Positions 1 through 4,737 of a stretch of 5,075 bases of DNA are shown here, piece by piece. Both the position numbers and the translations under genes were made by a program. Source of the stretch: Anaerolineae bacterium (GTDB lineage: Bacteria; Chloroflexota; Anaerolineae; Anaerolineales; Villigracilaceae); NCBI GenBank assembly GCA_003694975.1, contig RFJH01000093.1, positions 1 through 5,075 of the forward strand, in the 5' to 3' direction. Under the pieces are notes generated by a model. It ran no database searches. It saw nothing but the letters and a program-made list of their open reading frames with translations, and was not told where the DNA came from. Each line of letters begins with the position of its first letter. Within the stretch, counting starts at the first letter, position 1.

Positions 1-1
1 A

Positions 2-115
2 CGCATCCCGCCGGGAGTCCACCCGCCGGAGAAGGTCATCGAGCCGGAGCCCTTCTTCAGGGAACTGGAGAAGCGCGAGATTATCACCCAGGTTACCGTC
101 ACACAACGAGTATAG
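2..115 (+). CDS. C-terminal fragment of a saccharopine dehydrogenase-like oxidoreductase (5' end outside window)
   Basis: An open frame enters from the left edge and gives 37 residues before a TAG stop at 113-115. The fragment contains GVHPPEKVIEPEPFF followed by RELEKREI. This is the layout I associate with the end of saccharopine dehydrogenase or lysine-6-dehydrogenase-type NAD(P) enzymes: a 'GVxPPE' turn, a 'PEPFFxEL' helix, then a final beta strand. The Rossmann domain and active site would lie upstream, so the reaction cannot be confirmed here. A strong hairpin starts 8 bases after the stop, in the position expected for the end of a transcript, and supports this as the true frame. Another frame is also open here until about position 198 but has no protein-like composition. 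The coding call is fairly good; the family name is a tentative reading from the tail only. Confidence 0.55.
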   Translation, partial: RIPPGVHPPEKVIEPEPFFRELEKREIITQVTVTQRV

Positions 116-122
116 GGAAGAC

Positions 123-160
123 ACGAAAGAGACGGTCCCACAAGTGGCCGTCTCTTTCGT
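123..160 (+). terminator. Strong hairpin, likely terminator of the upstream oxidoreductase gene
   Basis: The arms ACGAAAGAGACGG (123-135) and CCGTCTCTTTCGT (148-160) are perfectly complementary over 13 bp, with a 12-nt loop. It begins 8 bases after the TAG stop at 113-115. There is no clean T run after the right arm, only T-rich sequence within it, so it is a terminator-like structure rather than a textbook intrinsic terminator. Confidence 0.65.
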
Positions 161-165
161 TGCCC

Positions 166-180
166 AGAGCGTCGCGCTCT
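166..180. repeat. Small perfect inverted repeat upstream of the Mut7-C gene
   Basis: AGAGCG (166-171) and CGCTCT (175-180) form a perfect 6-bp dyad around TCG. It lies 5 bases after the 13-bp hairpin and just upstream of the extended -10 box at 191-199, so it covers the area where a -35 region would be. It could be a second terminator hairpin or an operator. The symmetry is certain; a function is not shown. Confidence 0.4.
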
Positions 181-190
181 TCGCGTTACA

Positions 191-199
191 TGGTATGAT
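191..199 (+). promoter_or_regulatory. Candidate extended -10 promoter element for the Mut7-C gene
   Basis: TGGTATGAT matches an extended -10 (TGn followed by a TATAAT-like hexamer, here TATGAT at 194-199). No convincing -35 hexamer is visible at the usual spacing. Transcription would be expected to begin near 206, leaving a leader of only a few bases before the ATG at 211. The GAGGG at 200-204 would then mostly lie outside the mRNA. This is inference from sequence pattern only. Confidence 0.35.
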
Positions 200-210
200 G
201 AGGGCGCGGC

Positions 211-906
211 ATGAAGACGATCACCCTCACTTTTCTCGGCGACCTGAACCTCTTCCTGCCCGGTGGCAAGCGTGAGGTCACCTGCACCTTCCGCGGCCGC
301 CAGACGGTGAAGCACCTGATCGAGTCTCTGGGCGTGCCGCATACCGAAGTGGGAGAAGTCAACCGCCAGGGTCAACGCGTGCGACTGGATTACATTCCGC
401 GCAACAAAGAACATCTCACCGTCCACCCGCCCGCTCCAGGCTGCGAGGTCGAGCCGCGTTTCCTGCTCGACGCACACCTGGGCCGTCTGACAGCCTACCT
501 GCGCATGTTGGGCTTCGACTGCCTCTACCGCAATGACTACGACGATGCCGAACTGACCGCCATCGTTCAGCGCGAGGGACGCATCCTCTTGACGCGCGAC
601 CGCCGTCTCCTGATGCGCAAGGCGATCAGATACGGCTACTGCCTGCGCTCATCAGACCCCCAGGAACAACTCCATGAAGTAGTACGCCGCTTCGACCTGA
701 CGGGAAAAATCTCCCCCTTTCAACGCTGTCTGCGTTGCAACCACCCCTTGCAGCCGGTGCCCAAGCGAGAAATCCTGCACCGCCTCGAACCGCTGACAAA
801 GAAGTACTTCAACGAGTTCCACATCTGCCCCCACTGTGACCAGATTTACTGGAAAGGCTCGCACTACGAGCGCATGATACGCCTGATCGAGAGCATACGG
901 GGGTGA
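211..906 (+). CDS. Mut7-C RNase domain protein with N-terminal ubiquitin-like domain
   Basis: The protein has 231 residues. Residues about 3-73 look like the Mut7-C ubiquitin-like (MoaD/ThiS-like) beta-grasp domain. Residues about 82-225 match the Mut7-C family, a PIN-fold putative RNase. Candidate acidic metal ligands are D87 in LLDAHLG, D109/D111/D112 after 'YRN', and D130 in LLTRDRRLL. A C-terminal zinc ribbon is formed by C173/C176 and C206/C209, followed by the family hallmark YWKGSHYERM (213-222). Length and domain order are normal and no catalytic position looks lost. The ATG at 211 is chosen because upstream ATGs run straight into stops. The gene is transcribed alone, between hairpins on both sides, and converges on the CooC gene. 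Family assignment is solid. The biological role of bacterial Mut7-C proteins is only broadly known: RNA cleavage inferred from the fold, possibly in toxin or RNA-decay contexts. Confidence 0.9.
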   Translation: MKTITLTFLGDLNLFLPGGKREVTCTFRGRQTVKHLIESLGVPHTEVGEVNRQGQRVRLDYIPRNKEHLTVHPPAPGCEVEPRFLLDAHLGRLTAYLRMLGFDCLYRNDYDDAELTAIVQREGRILLTRDRRLLMRKAIRYGYCLRSSDPQEQLHEVVRRFDLTGKISPFQRCLRCNHPLQPVPKREILHRLEPLTKKYFNEFHICPHCDQIYWKGSHYERMIRLIESIRG

Positions 907-928
907 GCACCCCTCGACCAAGAAGAAC

Positions 929-970
929 CGCTCCCCGAGTGACTGCGAAGCAGTCGTATCGAGGAGAGCG
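929..970. terminator. Bidirectional hairpin between convergent genes
   Basis: The 74-bp gap between the converging stops (906 and 981) holds a long imperfect stem. 929-938 pairs with 959-970 with two bulged A residues on the right arm (962, 965). It is topped by a perfect GACTGC/GCAGTC stem (941-946 with 950-955) and a GAA triloop. That is about 16 base pairs in total. No T tract follows on either strand, so an intrinsic mechanism is unproven, but placement between tail-to-tail genes fits a shared terminator. Confidence 0.5.
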
Positions 971-980
971 CATGCGAACA

Positions 981-1778
981 TCATACCTGGGATAGCATTT
1001 TCCCCATCATCTCCGCCACAGCCTGATAGACCGGAGAATCATCCCCCAAATCAACCAGCGGCTTGCCGGTGAACTCAAAAATCGTCAGGTCGTCATCGGC
1101 AGGAATGACGCCCAAAAGCGGCAGGTCCATCTTCTCGATCTCGGCCTGCAGCGGTTCCGGCAGACGTCCGTTCGGCACACGATTGAGCACCAGATAGCGA
1201 TTCTCAATGTTGATTTCCAGTTCGCGGCTCAACTCGGCGATGCGCCGCGCGGCGACCAGGCCGCGCAGGGTCGGGTCACTGACAATGATGAGGTGCTGCA
1301 CATCGCGCGTCGTGCGGCGCGAGAGGTGCTCCATCCCGGCCTCATTATCAATCACCACGTAGGCATAGCGCGCGCTCAGCGCGTCCACCACTTCGCGCAG
1401 GTTGTGATTCACGGCACAGTAGCACCCCTGCCCTTCGCCTCGCCCCATGGCGATCAAATCGAAACGGCTGCCTTCGGCCAGCGATGAGCGAACGTGATAC
1501 TCCAGGTAGTCGCGCTTGTTCATTCCGCCAGGGAGGGTGCCCATTGCCGCGCCGCCACCCATCAGGCTGCTCTTCACCTGTTGCAACATCTCCTCGCGGA
1601 TTTCCCCCACCGTCCACTCCAGTTCCAGGCCGAGCACCATGTTCAGGTTCGAGGACGGATCGGCATCAATGGCAAGGATGCTTCCGGATTGATTCTGAGC
1701 CAGGTACTTGATAATCATCCCAGCGACGGTGGTCTTCCCCACGCCGCCCTTTCCGGCAAGTGCAATGGTCGTCGTCAT
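981..1778 (-). CDS. CooC-like nickel-insertion ATPase, CYC-AVN type
   Basis: This is a MinD/ParA-superfamily ATPase of 265 residues. It has a deviant Walker A GKGGVGKT (9-16) with the signature lysine K10, a switch I/Mg motif IDADP (37-41), a Walker B-like region VVIDNEAGMEH (about 142-150), and an NR base-recognition pair near 199-200. The motif GEGQGCYCAVN places a C-x-C pair at C119/C121. CooC dimers use such a pair to bind Ni or Zn between subunits during maturation of carbon monoxide dehydrogenase or acetyl-CoA synthase. No membrane segment is present, so it should be cytoplasmic. The ATG at 1778 has AGGTG 5 bases upstream (1784-1788). An in-frame GTG at 1784 would add two residues and is less well spaced. 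It lies 99 bp downstream of the second CooC gene on the same strand, with its own -10-like box. The client enzyme is not in the window, so the exact target is inference. Confidence 0.88.
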   Translation of the reverse strand: MTTTIALAGKGGVGKTTVAGMIIKYLAQNQSGSILAIDADPSSNLNMVLGLELEWTVGEIREEMLQQVKSSLMGGGAAMGTLPGGMNKRDYLEYHVRSSLAEGSRFDLIAMGRGEGQGCYCAVNHNLREVVDALSARYAYVVIDNEAGMEHLSRRTTRDVQHLIIVSDPTLRGLVAARRIAELSRELEINIENRYLVLNRVPNGRLPEPLQAEIEKMDLPLLGVIPADDDLTIFEFTGKPLVDLGDDSPVYQAVAEMMGKMLSQV

Positions 1779-1791
1779 AGGCACACCTATG
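1776..1791 (-). promoter_or_regulatory. Inverted repeat covering the start codon and Shine-Dalgarno of the CYC-type CooC gene
   Basis: On the coding (minus) strand the sequence is CATAGG-TGTG-CCTATG. The two 6-bp arms are perfectly complementary. The right arm contains the ATG start codon and the left arm contains the AGG of the AGGTG Shine-Dalgarno. In mRNA it can fold into a 6-bp stem with a UGUG tetraloop, hiding the start codon. As DNA it is a 16-bp dyad that a regulator could bind. Symmetry is seen directly; regulation is inferred. Confidence 0.45.
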
Positions 1792-1816
1792 TTTTTCCTG
1801 TCTCACCTCATCATCG

Positions 1817-1822
1817 AGTATA
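1817..1822 (-). promoter_or_regulatory. Candidate -10 box for the CYC-type CooC gene
   Basis: TATACT on the minus strand lies 38 bases upstream of the ATG at 1778, within the 99-bp gap between the two CooC genes. No clear -35 hexamer is seen at 16-18 bp spacing. If used, the leader would be about 30 nt and would include the AGGTG ribosome-binding site and the start-codon inverted repeat. No hairpin terminator is visible in the gap, so read-through from the upstream CooC gene is also possible. Confidence 0.35.
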
Positions 1823-1877
1823 ACGCAATGTAAGCCGGGTGCGCGTCAGAAGAGTTGGGAAGCAAAGCGTAACCCCT

Positions 1878-2660
1878 TCATCTCGCAACGAGTATCTCGT
1901 CCAGTTTCTCTACAATCTCCAGAGCAGCCTGACGGAGAGCAGGCACATGATCGTAGACCGGGATTCCCAACCGGTCGGCCTCCTGTACTTTCAAGTCGGC
2001 AGGGAGAAAACCCAGAACGGGCAGACCAGGGGTCTCGGTTTCCACGAAGCGAGCCTCTCCATCATCTCGCACCTTGTTGGCGACGAGGTAGAGGCGCGTC
2101 AGGCCGATATCGTTCGCCAGTTTCTTGATCTGAGCGGCGGTGCCCAGGGAGCGTCGCGTCGGCTCGACAACGACGAGCATGGCATCCACGAAGTCCACGG
2201 TAGCGCGCCCGAGATGCTCCACGCCGGCGTACATATCGAGCAGGAGCACATCGTCCTTGCGAAAGAGGAGGTGAGTAAAAAGGGTCTTGAGGAGGGCGCT
2301 CTCCGGGCAAATACAGCCGGAGCCGCCGATGTCCACAGCGCCCATCTCCAGCAAACGCACGCCACGATGGGTCACACTGAAACGGTCGGGGATGTCGTCC
2401 ACGCGTGGGTTCAACGTGAAGAAGCCGCCGATCGTGCCGGGCTTCGCTCCGGTGCGCTCCTCGATCAGGTCATCCATCTCGGCAATGGGGCGTAGTTTGG
2501 AGCGCAACTCGTCCGGGAAGCCAAGAGCACCCGCCAGGCAAGGGCTGGGGTCGGCATCCACAGCCAGGACCTCGCGTCCACGGTCGGCGTACACCTGCGC
2601 CAGAAGCGCGGTCAGCGTGGTCTTCCCCACGCCACCTTTTCCACTGATAGCAATTTTCAT
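1878..2660 (-). CDS. CooC-like nickel-insertion ATPase, CIC-PES type
   Basis: The protein has 260 residues and is full length for the family. It carries a deviant Walker A GKGGVGKT (7-14), an AVDADPSPCLAGALG switch region (D35/D37), GGSGCICPESALL with the metal-binding C-x-C pair C116/C118, a LLLDMYAGVEHLGR Walker B region (D142), and N195 in VANK as the likely base contact. GGxGCxCPE is the form typical of CooC proteins that mature Ni carbon monoxide dehydrogenase. The ATG at 2660 has a strong AAGGAG 6 bases upstream (2667-2672). It is clearly a distant paralogue of the neighbouring CYC-type ATPase, not a recent duplicate, because outside the core motifs the two differ widely. It starts 58 bp downstream of the DUF3786 gene. 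The product should act in the cytoplasm as an ATP-driven dimer. Which enzyme it serves cannot be read from this window. Confidence 0.9.
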   Translation of the reverse strand: MKIAISGKGGVGKTTLTALLAQVYADRGREVLAVDADPSPCLAGALGFPDELRSKLRPIAEMDDLIEERTGAKPGTIGGFFTLNPRVDDIPDRFSVTHRGVRLLEMGAVDIGGSGCICPESALLKTLFTHLLFRKDDVLLLDMYAGVEHLGRATVDFVDAMLVVVEPTRRSLGTAAQIKKLANDIGLTRLYLVANKVRDDGEARFVETETPGLPVLGFLPADLKVQEADRLGIPVYDHVPALRQAALEIVEKLDEILVAR

Positions 2661-2672
2661 CGCTCACTCCTT

Positions 2673-2684
2673 GTGCGATCGCAC
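2673..2684. promoter_or_regulatory. Perfect 12-bp palindrome at the start of the CIC-type CooC transcript (operator candidate)
   Basis: GTGCGATCGCAC is fully self-complementary. It abuts the AAGGAG ribosome-binding site (2667-2672). Measured from the extended -10 box at 2692-2700, it would cover roughly +1 to +12 of the transcript, a classic place for a repressor site. Its arm spacing does not match the TGTGA-N6-TCACA pattern of CRP-type sites, so no named regulator is proposed. Confidence 0.4.
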
Positions 2685-2691
2685 CACGGCA

Positions 2692-2700
2692 AGTATATCA
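2692..2700 (-). promoter_or_regulatory. Candidate extended -10 promoter for the CIC-type CooC gene
   Basis: The minus strand reads TGATATACT, an extended -10 (TGn plus TATACT at 2692-2697). No -35 hexamer is recognisable, which extended -10 promoters can tolerate. The predicted start near 2685 gives a leader of about 25 nt containing the 12-bp palindrome and a good AAGGAG. It lies in the 58-bp gap after the DUF3786 gene. Confidence 0.42.
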
Positions 2701-2718
2701 AGCAAAGAGCAAAAATGC

Positions 2719-3105
2719 TCAGGCGAATTTCAGCAATCGTCGTGTCAACATCCCTCCCAGCACGGCGCAGACATCTGTCGGCAGGTAGTGAGGGGCAGAA
2801 GCATCGAAGAGGACCCGGTAGGAGGGTGGGAAATCTTCATCGCCACGCCAGGCAGCGACCAGGAGAGGCAAACGCGGCAAAGCCAGGAAACGGTAGGAGC
2901 GATCGGCGAACGGCCATTCACGCCCGCCCAGGGACTGCGCCGCACGCGCGAAGGCTTCCAGGTCGTTCCCGAAGCGACGCGCCAGGAGGGCACCGGTATA
3001 CCCCTGGTAGGCGCGGTCGTAAATGCGCCCATCGGGCAGGTCGGCACGCAGGGCATCCAGGCGCTGTGCCAGTTGGTGTTCATCATGGTCGAGGGAATGG
3101 AGCAT
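2719..3105 (-). CDS. Small DUF3786-type protein of unknown function
   Basis: The protein has 128 residues. The C-terminal half, LPRLPLLVAAW (76-86) then RGDEDFPPSYRVLFD and APHYLP, matches the conserved end of DUF3786 as I recall it: 'P-x-P-L-x-x-x-W-x-x-D-E-x-F-P-P' and 'LFD-x-S-A-x-H-Y-L'. The N-terminal part is shorter than in typical members, so this may be a trimmed version. ATG at 3105 is preferred because GAGGA (3112-3116) lies 6 bases upstream. An in-frame ATG at 3111 overlaps the previous stop as ATGA but has that GAGGA touching it. Either way, translation is probably coupled to the CAP-LysM gene. A much longer upstream reading of the same frame to 3456 lies antiparallel-free but inside the CAP-LysM gene and is not credible. 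No signal peptide or membrane segment is seen. I associate DUF3786 with anaerobes and CODH/ACS or corrinoid loci, which fits the adjacent CooC gene; its function is not known to me. Confidence 0.78.
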   Translation of the reverse strand: MLHSLDHDEHQLAQRLDALRADLPDGRIYDRAYQGYTGALLARRFGNDLEAFARAAQSLGGREWPFADRSYRFLALPRLPLLVAAWRGDEDFPPSYRVLFDASAPHYLPTDVCAVLGGMLTRRLLKFA

Positions 3106-3107
3106 GG

Positions 3108-4118
3108 TCATTCCTCGCGGCGGGCACTCATGCGGGTCAGGACGGCGGCGAGGACCAGAGCCGAGAAGACGATGGCGATCACTGTGGTCGCGCCGGCGCG
3201 GGGAGAGAGGACCGTCGTCGCCAGGTGTGTCGGCGTAGGGGTAAGCGATGCGGTCGGCGCGGTCGGCGTGATGGTGTAGAAGGGCAACGGGGTGCGGGTC
3301 GGGCGCAGGGTCGCGGTCGCGGTCGGAGGTTCGGGGGTCGCAGTATAGGCCAGTCCGATCAACAGCGTGTCTCCCGGATAAATGATGGCGTTGGAAAGAC
3401 GGTTGAGAGCGATCAACTCGTCCACTGTGACTCCATAGGCAACCGCGATCGCCCACAGAGTCTCGCCGGGTTGCACGATGTGAACGATGGAGCCATCCGG
3501 TTTGGGGGTGTTCGGAATGATGATGACGGCGGTCGGGCTGCCCTCCGGCGGAGAGGCTGTGGCGTCACCGGAGGGAGTGTAGGAGACAGAAGAGCCACTC
3601 GCCAGACCGGCGTCCAGCGTGTAGTAGACGTAATCCCCCGAACGCGCTACTCCCGCGCCCACATCTTGCAGGTTCGGAGAGAGCATGGTGTTCAGGTGGG
3701 GCGCGTCTCCCTGCCAGGCAGCGACGACCGCCTCCGGGCTCAGGTTCGGGCCTCCCATGATGTTCTCGGAGAAGAAACCGCCGCGCGAGAGGTCGCCGGC
3801 AACGGGGTAGCCGGCAGCCAGGGCGCGCTGATAGGGGCGCTCGCCGTTCGGCCCGTAGTGAGTCACCGAGCCGATGGCGGCCTGATATTCCGAATGTGCC
3901 TGAGCAATCTGCATCAGGATGGGATGGACATTGTAGGGGGGCAAGCCGTTCGCGGCGCGCAGGGCGTTCACCTCGGCGATCAGGTCGTAGGCTTCGTTGG
4001 AAAGGGGGACCGGCGGAGCGGAGGCCGGCGCTGGGGAGACCGCAAGGAAGAGCGCCACACAGAGCACCGTCACAGCGAGGACGATCCGCCATAGAGAGAG
4101 AAAATGTGAGGACGTCAT
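3108..4118 (-). CDS. Secreted, membrane-anchored CAP (SCP-like) and LysM domain protein
   Basis: The protein has 336 residues. An N-terminal hydrophobic segment (about 11-28) ends at PASA-PP, a plausible signal peptidase I site after A34. Residues about 43-170 form a CAP/SCP domain: NALRAANGLPPY, AQAHSEYQA, THYGPNGERPYQRA, FFSENIM and HLNTML provide candidate pocket residues H87, E118 and H141. Residues about 211-255 are a LysM domain (VHIVQPGETLWAIAVAYGV then IYPGDTLLI), which binds peptidoglycan-type glycans. Residues about 258-305 are a Thr/Pro-rich linker, and 311-327 a C-terminal transmembrane helix followed by RMSARREE. The protein would sit outside the membrane, tethered at its C-terminus, touching the cell wall or envelope. 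The ATG at 4118 has no Shine-Dalgarno, but a TATAAT ends 7 bases upstream, which suggests leaderless translation. It forms a transcription unit with the DUF3786 gene. The CAP domain's substrate is unknown. Confidence 0.88.
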   Translation of the reverse strand: MTSSHFLSLWRIVLAVTVLCVALFLAVSPAPASAPPVPLSNEAYDLIAEVNALRAANGLPPYNVHPILMQIAQAHSEYQAAIGSVTHYGPNGERPYQRALAAGYPVAGDLSRGGFFSENIMGGPNLSPEAVVAAWQGDAPHLNTMLSPNLQDVGAGVARSGDYVYYTLDAGLASGSSVSYTPSGDATASPPEGSPTAVIIIPNTPKPDGSIVHIVQPGETLWAIAVAYGVTVDELIALNRLSNAIIYPGDTLLIGLAYTATPEPPTATATLRPTRTPLPFYTITPTAPTASLTPTPTHLATTVLSPRAGATTVIAIVFSALVLAAVLTRMSARREE

Positions 4119-4125
4119 GGGGCAA

Positions 4126-4131
4126 ATTATA
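4126..4131 (-). promoter_or_regulatory. Consensus -10 box for the CAP-LysM/DUF3786 pair, implying a leaderless transcript
   Basis: A perfect TATAAT on the minus strand ends at 4126, leaving 7 bases (4125-4119) before the ATG at 4118. Transcription normally starts 6-8 bases after the -10, so the mRNA would begin at or next to the start codon. No good -35 hexamer is visible at 16-18 bp, and no Shine-Dalgarno lies between the box and the ATG. Confidence 0.55.
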
Positions 4132-4153
4132 CCTGCTGGCCCCCTTTTTAAGG

Positions 4154-4194
4154 ACTCTCCCGCAGGCCGCGGGTCCGCGAGCCTGCGGGAGGGT
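4154..4194 (-). terminator. GC-rich hairpin, terminator of the zinc-ribbon/cytochrome operon
   Basis: CTCCCGCAGGC (4157-4167) and GCCTGCGGGAG (4181-4191) pair perfectly over 11 bp. Pairs 4156-4192 (wobble), 4155-4193 and 4154-4194 extend the stem, and CGCG/CGCG (4168-4171 with 4176-4179) can pair inside it. It begins 5 bases after the cytochrome stop codon on the minus strand. It is followed there by CCTTAAAAAG rather than a U tract, so it is a strong structure with a non-canonical tail. It separates the cytochrome operon from the promoter at 4126-4131. Confidence 0.65.
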
Positions 4195-4199
4195 TTCGA

Positions 4200-4724
4200 T
4201 CAGGGCAGAGACTTCAGATACTCAAACAGGTCGGCAAGGTCTTCGTCGCTGAGGTTCCAGCGGGGCATGTTCCGGTCGAGGGGGTCGCCATTGGGGTGTT
4301 TGCCCTCCACGACGGCGAGGCGGAAGGTTTCCAGGTCGTAGCCTTCTTCGCCGTGACCCTCGCCCTCTTCCTCGTGCTCCTCCTCGCTGGCCAGGGCTTC
4401 ATAGCGGATATCAGGGGCGTCAATGGGTTGCATGTGCATCACGAACCGACCGCCGCGCCCATCCGGGCCATGGCAGGAGACACAGGCGAGGGGCATCCTG
4501 CCCATCATGCCGACCGCCGGGCCGCCTGAGTACGTGATGATCTCGCCGCGCTCGTTTGTGGCGGTGAAGTAGATGCGCTCGCCGTTGGACGAGAAGCCTC
4601 CACCCCACCAGCCTCCCGGACGCGTCCCACGATAGGGGGCAAAGCCACCCCAATAGGGTGCACAAGCCGCCAGAAGGAGGCTGCCCCCCAGGACGATCAG
4701 GATCGCTCGATGGACTCCTTTCAT
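4200..4724 (-). CDS. Lipoprotein monohaem c-type cytochrome with His/Glu-rich insert
   Basis: The protein has 174 residues. A lipoprotein signal (hydrophobic 8-20) ends in a lipobox LLAAC with C21 as the lipidated cysteine, so the mature protein is anchored to the outer face of the membrane. A Trp/Gly-rich stretch (24-44) follows. The haem motif is C81-V-S-C84-H85 in CVSCHGPDGRGG, and M153 in RNMPRW is the likely sixth ligand, as in class I cytochromes c. The end, SDEDLADLFEYLKSLP, is the standard C-terminal helix. Between the haem site and this helix lies an acidic, histidine-containing insert (113-128) that may bind metal or be a flexible loop. The ATG at 4724 has GAGGAGG 8 bases upstream; an upstream in-frame ATG at 4778 would overlap the preceding gene and bury the signal peptide. 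It is the second gene of an operon with the zinc-ribbon protein (13-bp gap). Its electron partners are not in the window. Confidence 0.88.
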   Translation of the reverse strand: MKGVHRAILIVLGGSLLLAACAPYWGGFAPYRGTRPGGWWGGGFSSNGERIYFTATNERGEIITYSGGPAVGMMGRMPLACVSCHGPDGRGGRFVMHMQPIDAPDIRYEALASEEEHEEEGEGHGEEGYDLETFRLAVVEGKHPNGDPLDRNMPRWNLSDEDLADLFEYLKSLP

Positions 4725-4737
4725 TGTTCCGTCCTCC

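Noticed and set aside
104..113. 10-mer CAACGAGTAT repeated at 1886-1895
   Set aside because: It lies inside coding sequence on both occasions, on opposite strands of genes, with no shared flanks; chance is the simplest reading.
1839..2495. Plus-strand open frame of 218 codons opposite the CIC-type CooC gene
   Set aside because: It is a pure antisense shadow; the minus strand carries all CooC motifs in an intact frame.
2675..2682. GCGATCGC resembles the HIP1 repeat of cyanobacteria
   Set aside because: I noticed it only here, and the surrounding genes do not suggest a cyanobacterium; the longer 12-bp palindrome and its promoter position are more informative.
2707..2720. Small hairpin GAGCA/TGCTC with an A4/T4 loop at the end of the DUF3786 gene
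   Set aside because: Only 5 bp and overlapping the stop codon; too weak to call a terminator.
2287..3279. Plus-strand open frame of 330 codons opposite the CIC-type CooC and DUF3786 genes
   Set aside because: It spans two unrelated minus-strand genes and the promoter gap between them, with no recognisable domain.
3112..3456. N-terminal extension of the DUF3786 frame to an ATG at 3456
   Set aside because: The extension lies wholly inside the CAP-LysM gene in another frame, has an Arg/Pro/His-rich nonsense composition, and lacks an SD; GAGGA supports the start at 3105.
2673..4094. Long plus-strand open frame of 473 codons opposite the CAP-LysM and DUF3786 genes
   Set aside because: The translation is Arg/Gly-rich low-complexity sequence without domains. 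It is the antisense shadow of two genes with clear families in a GC-rich sequence.
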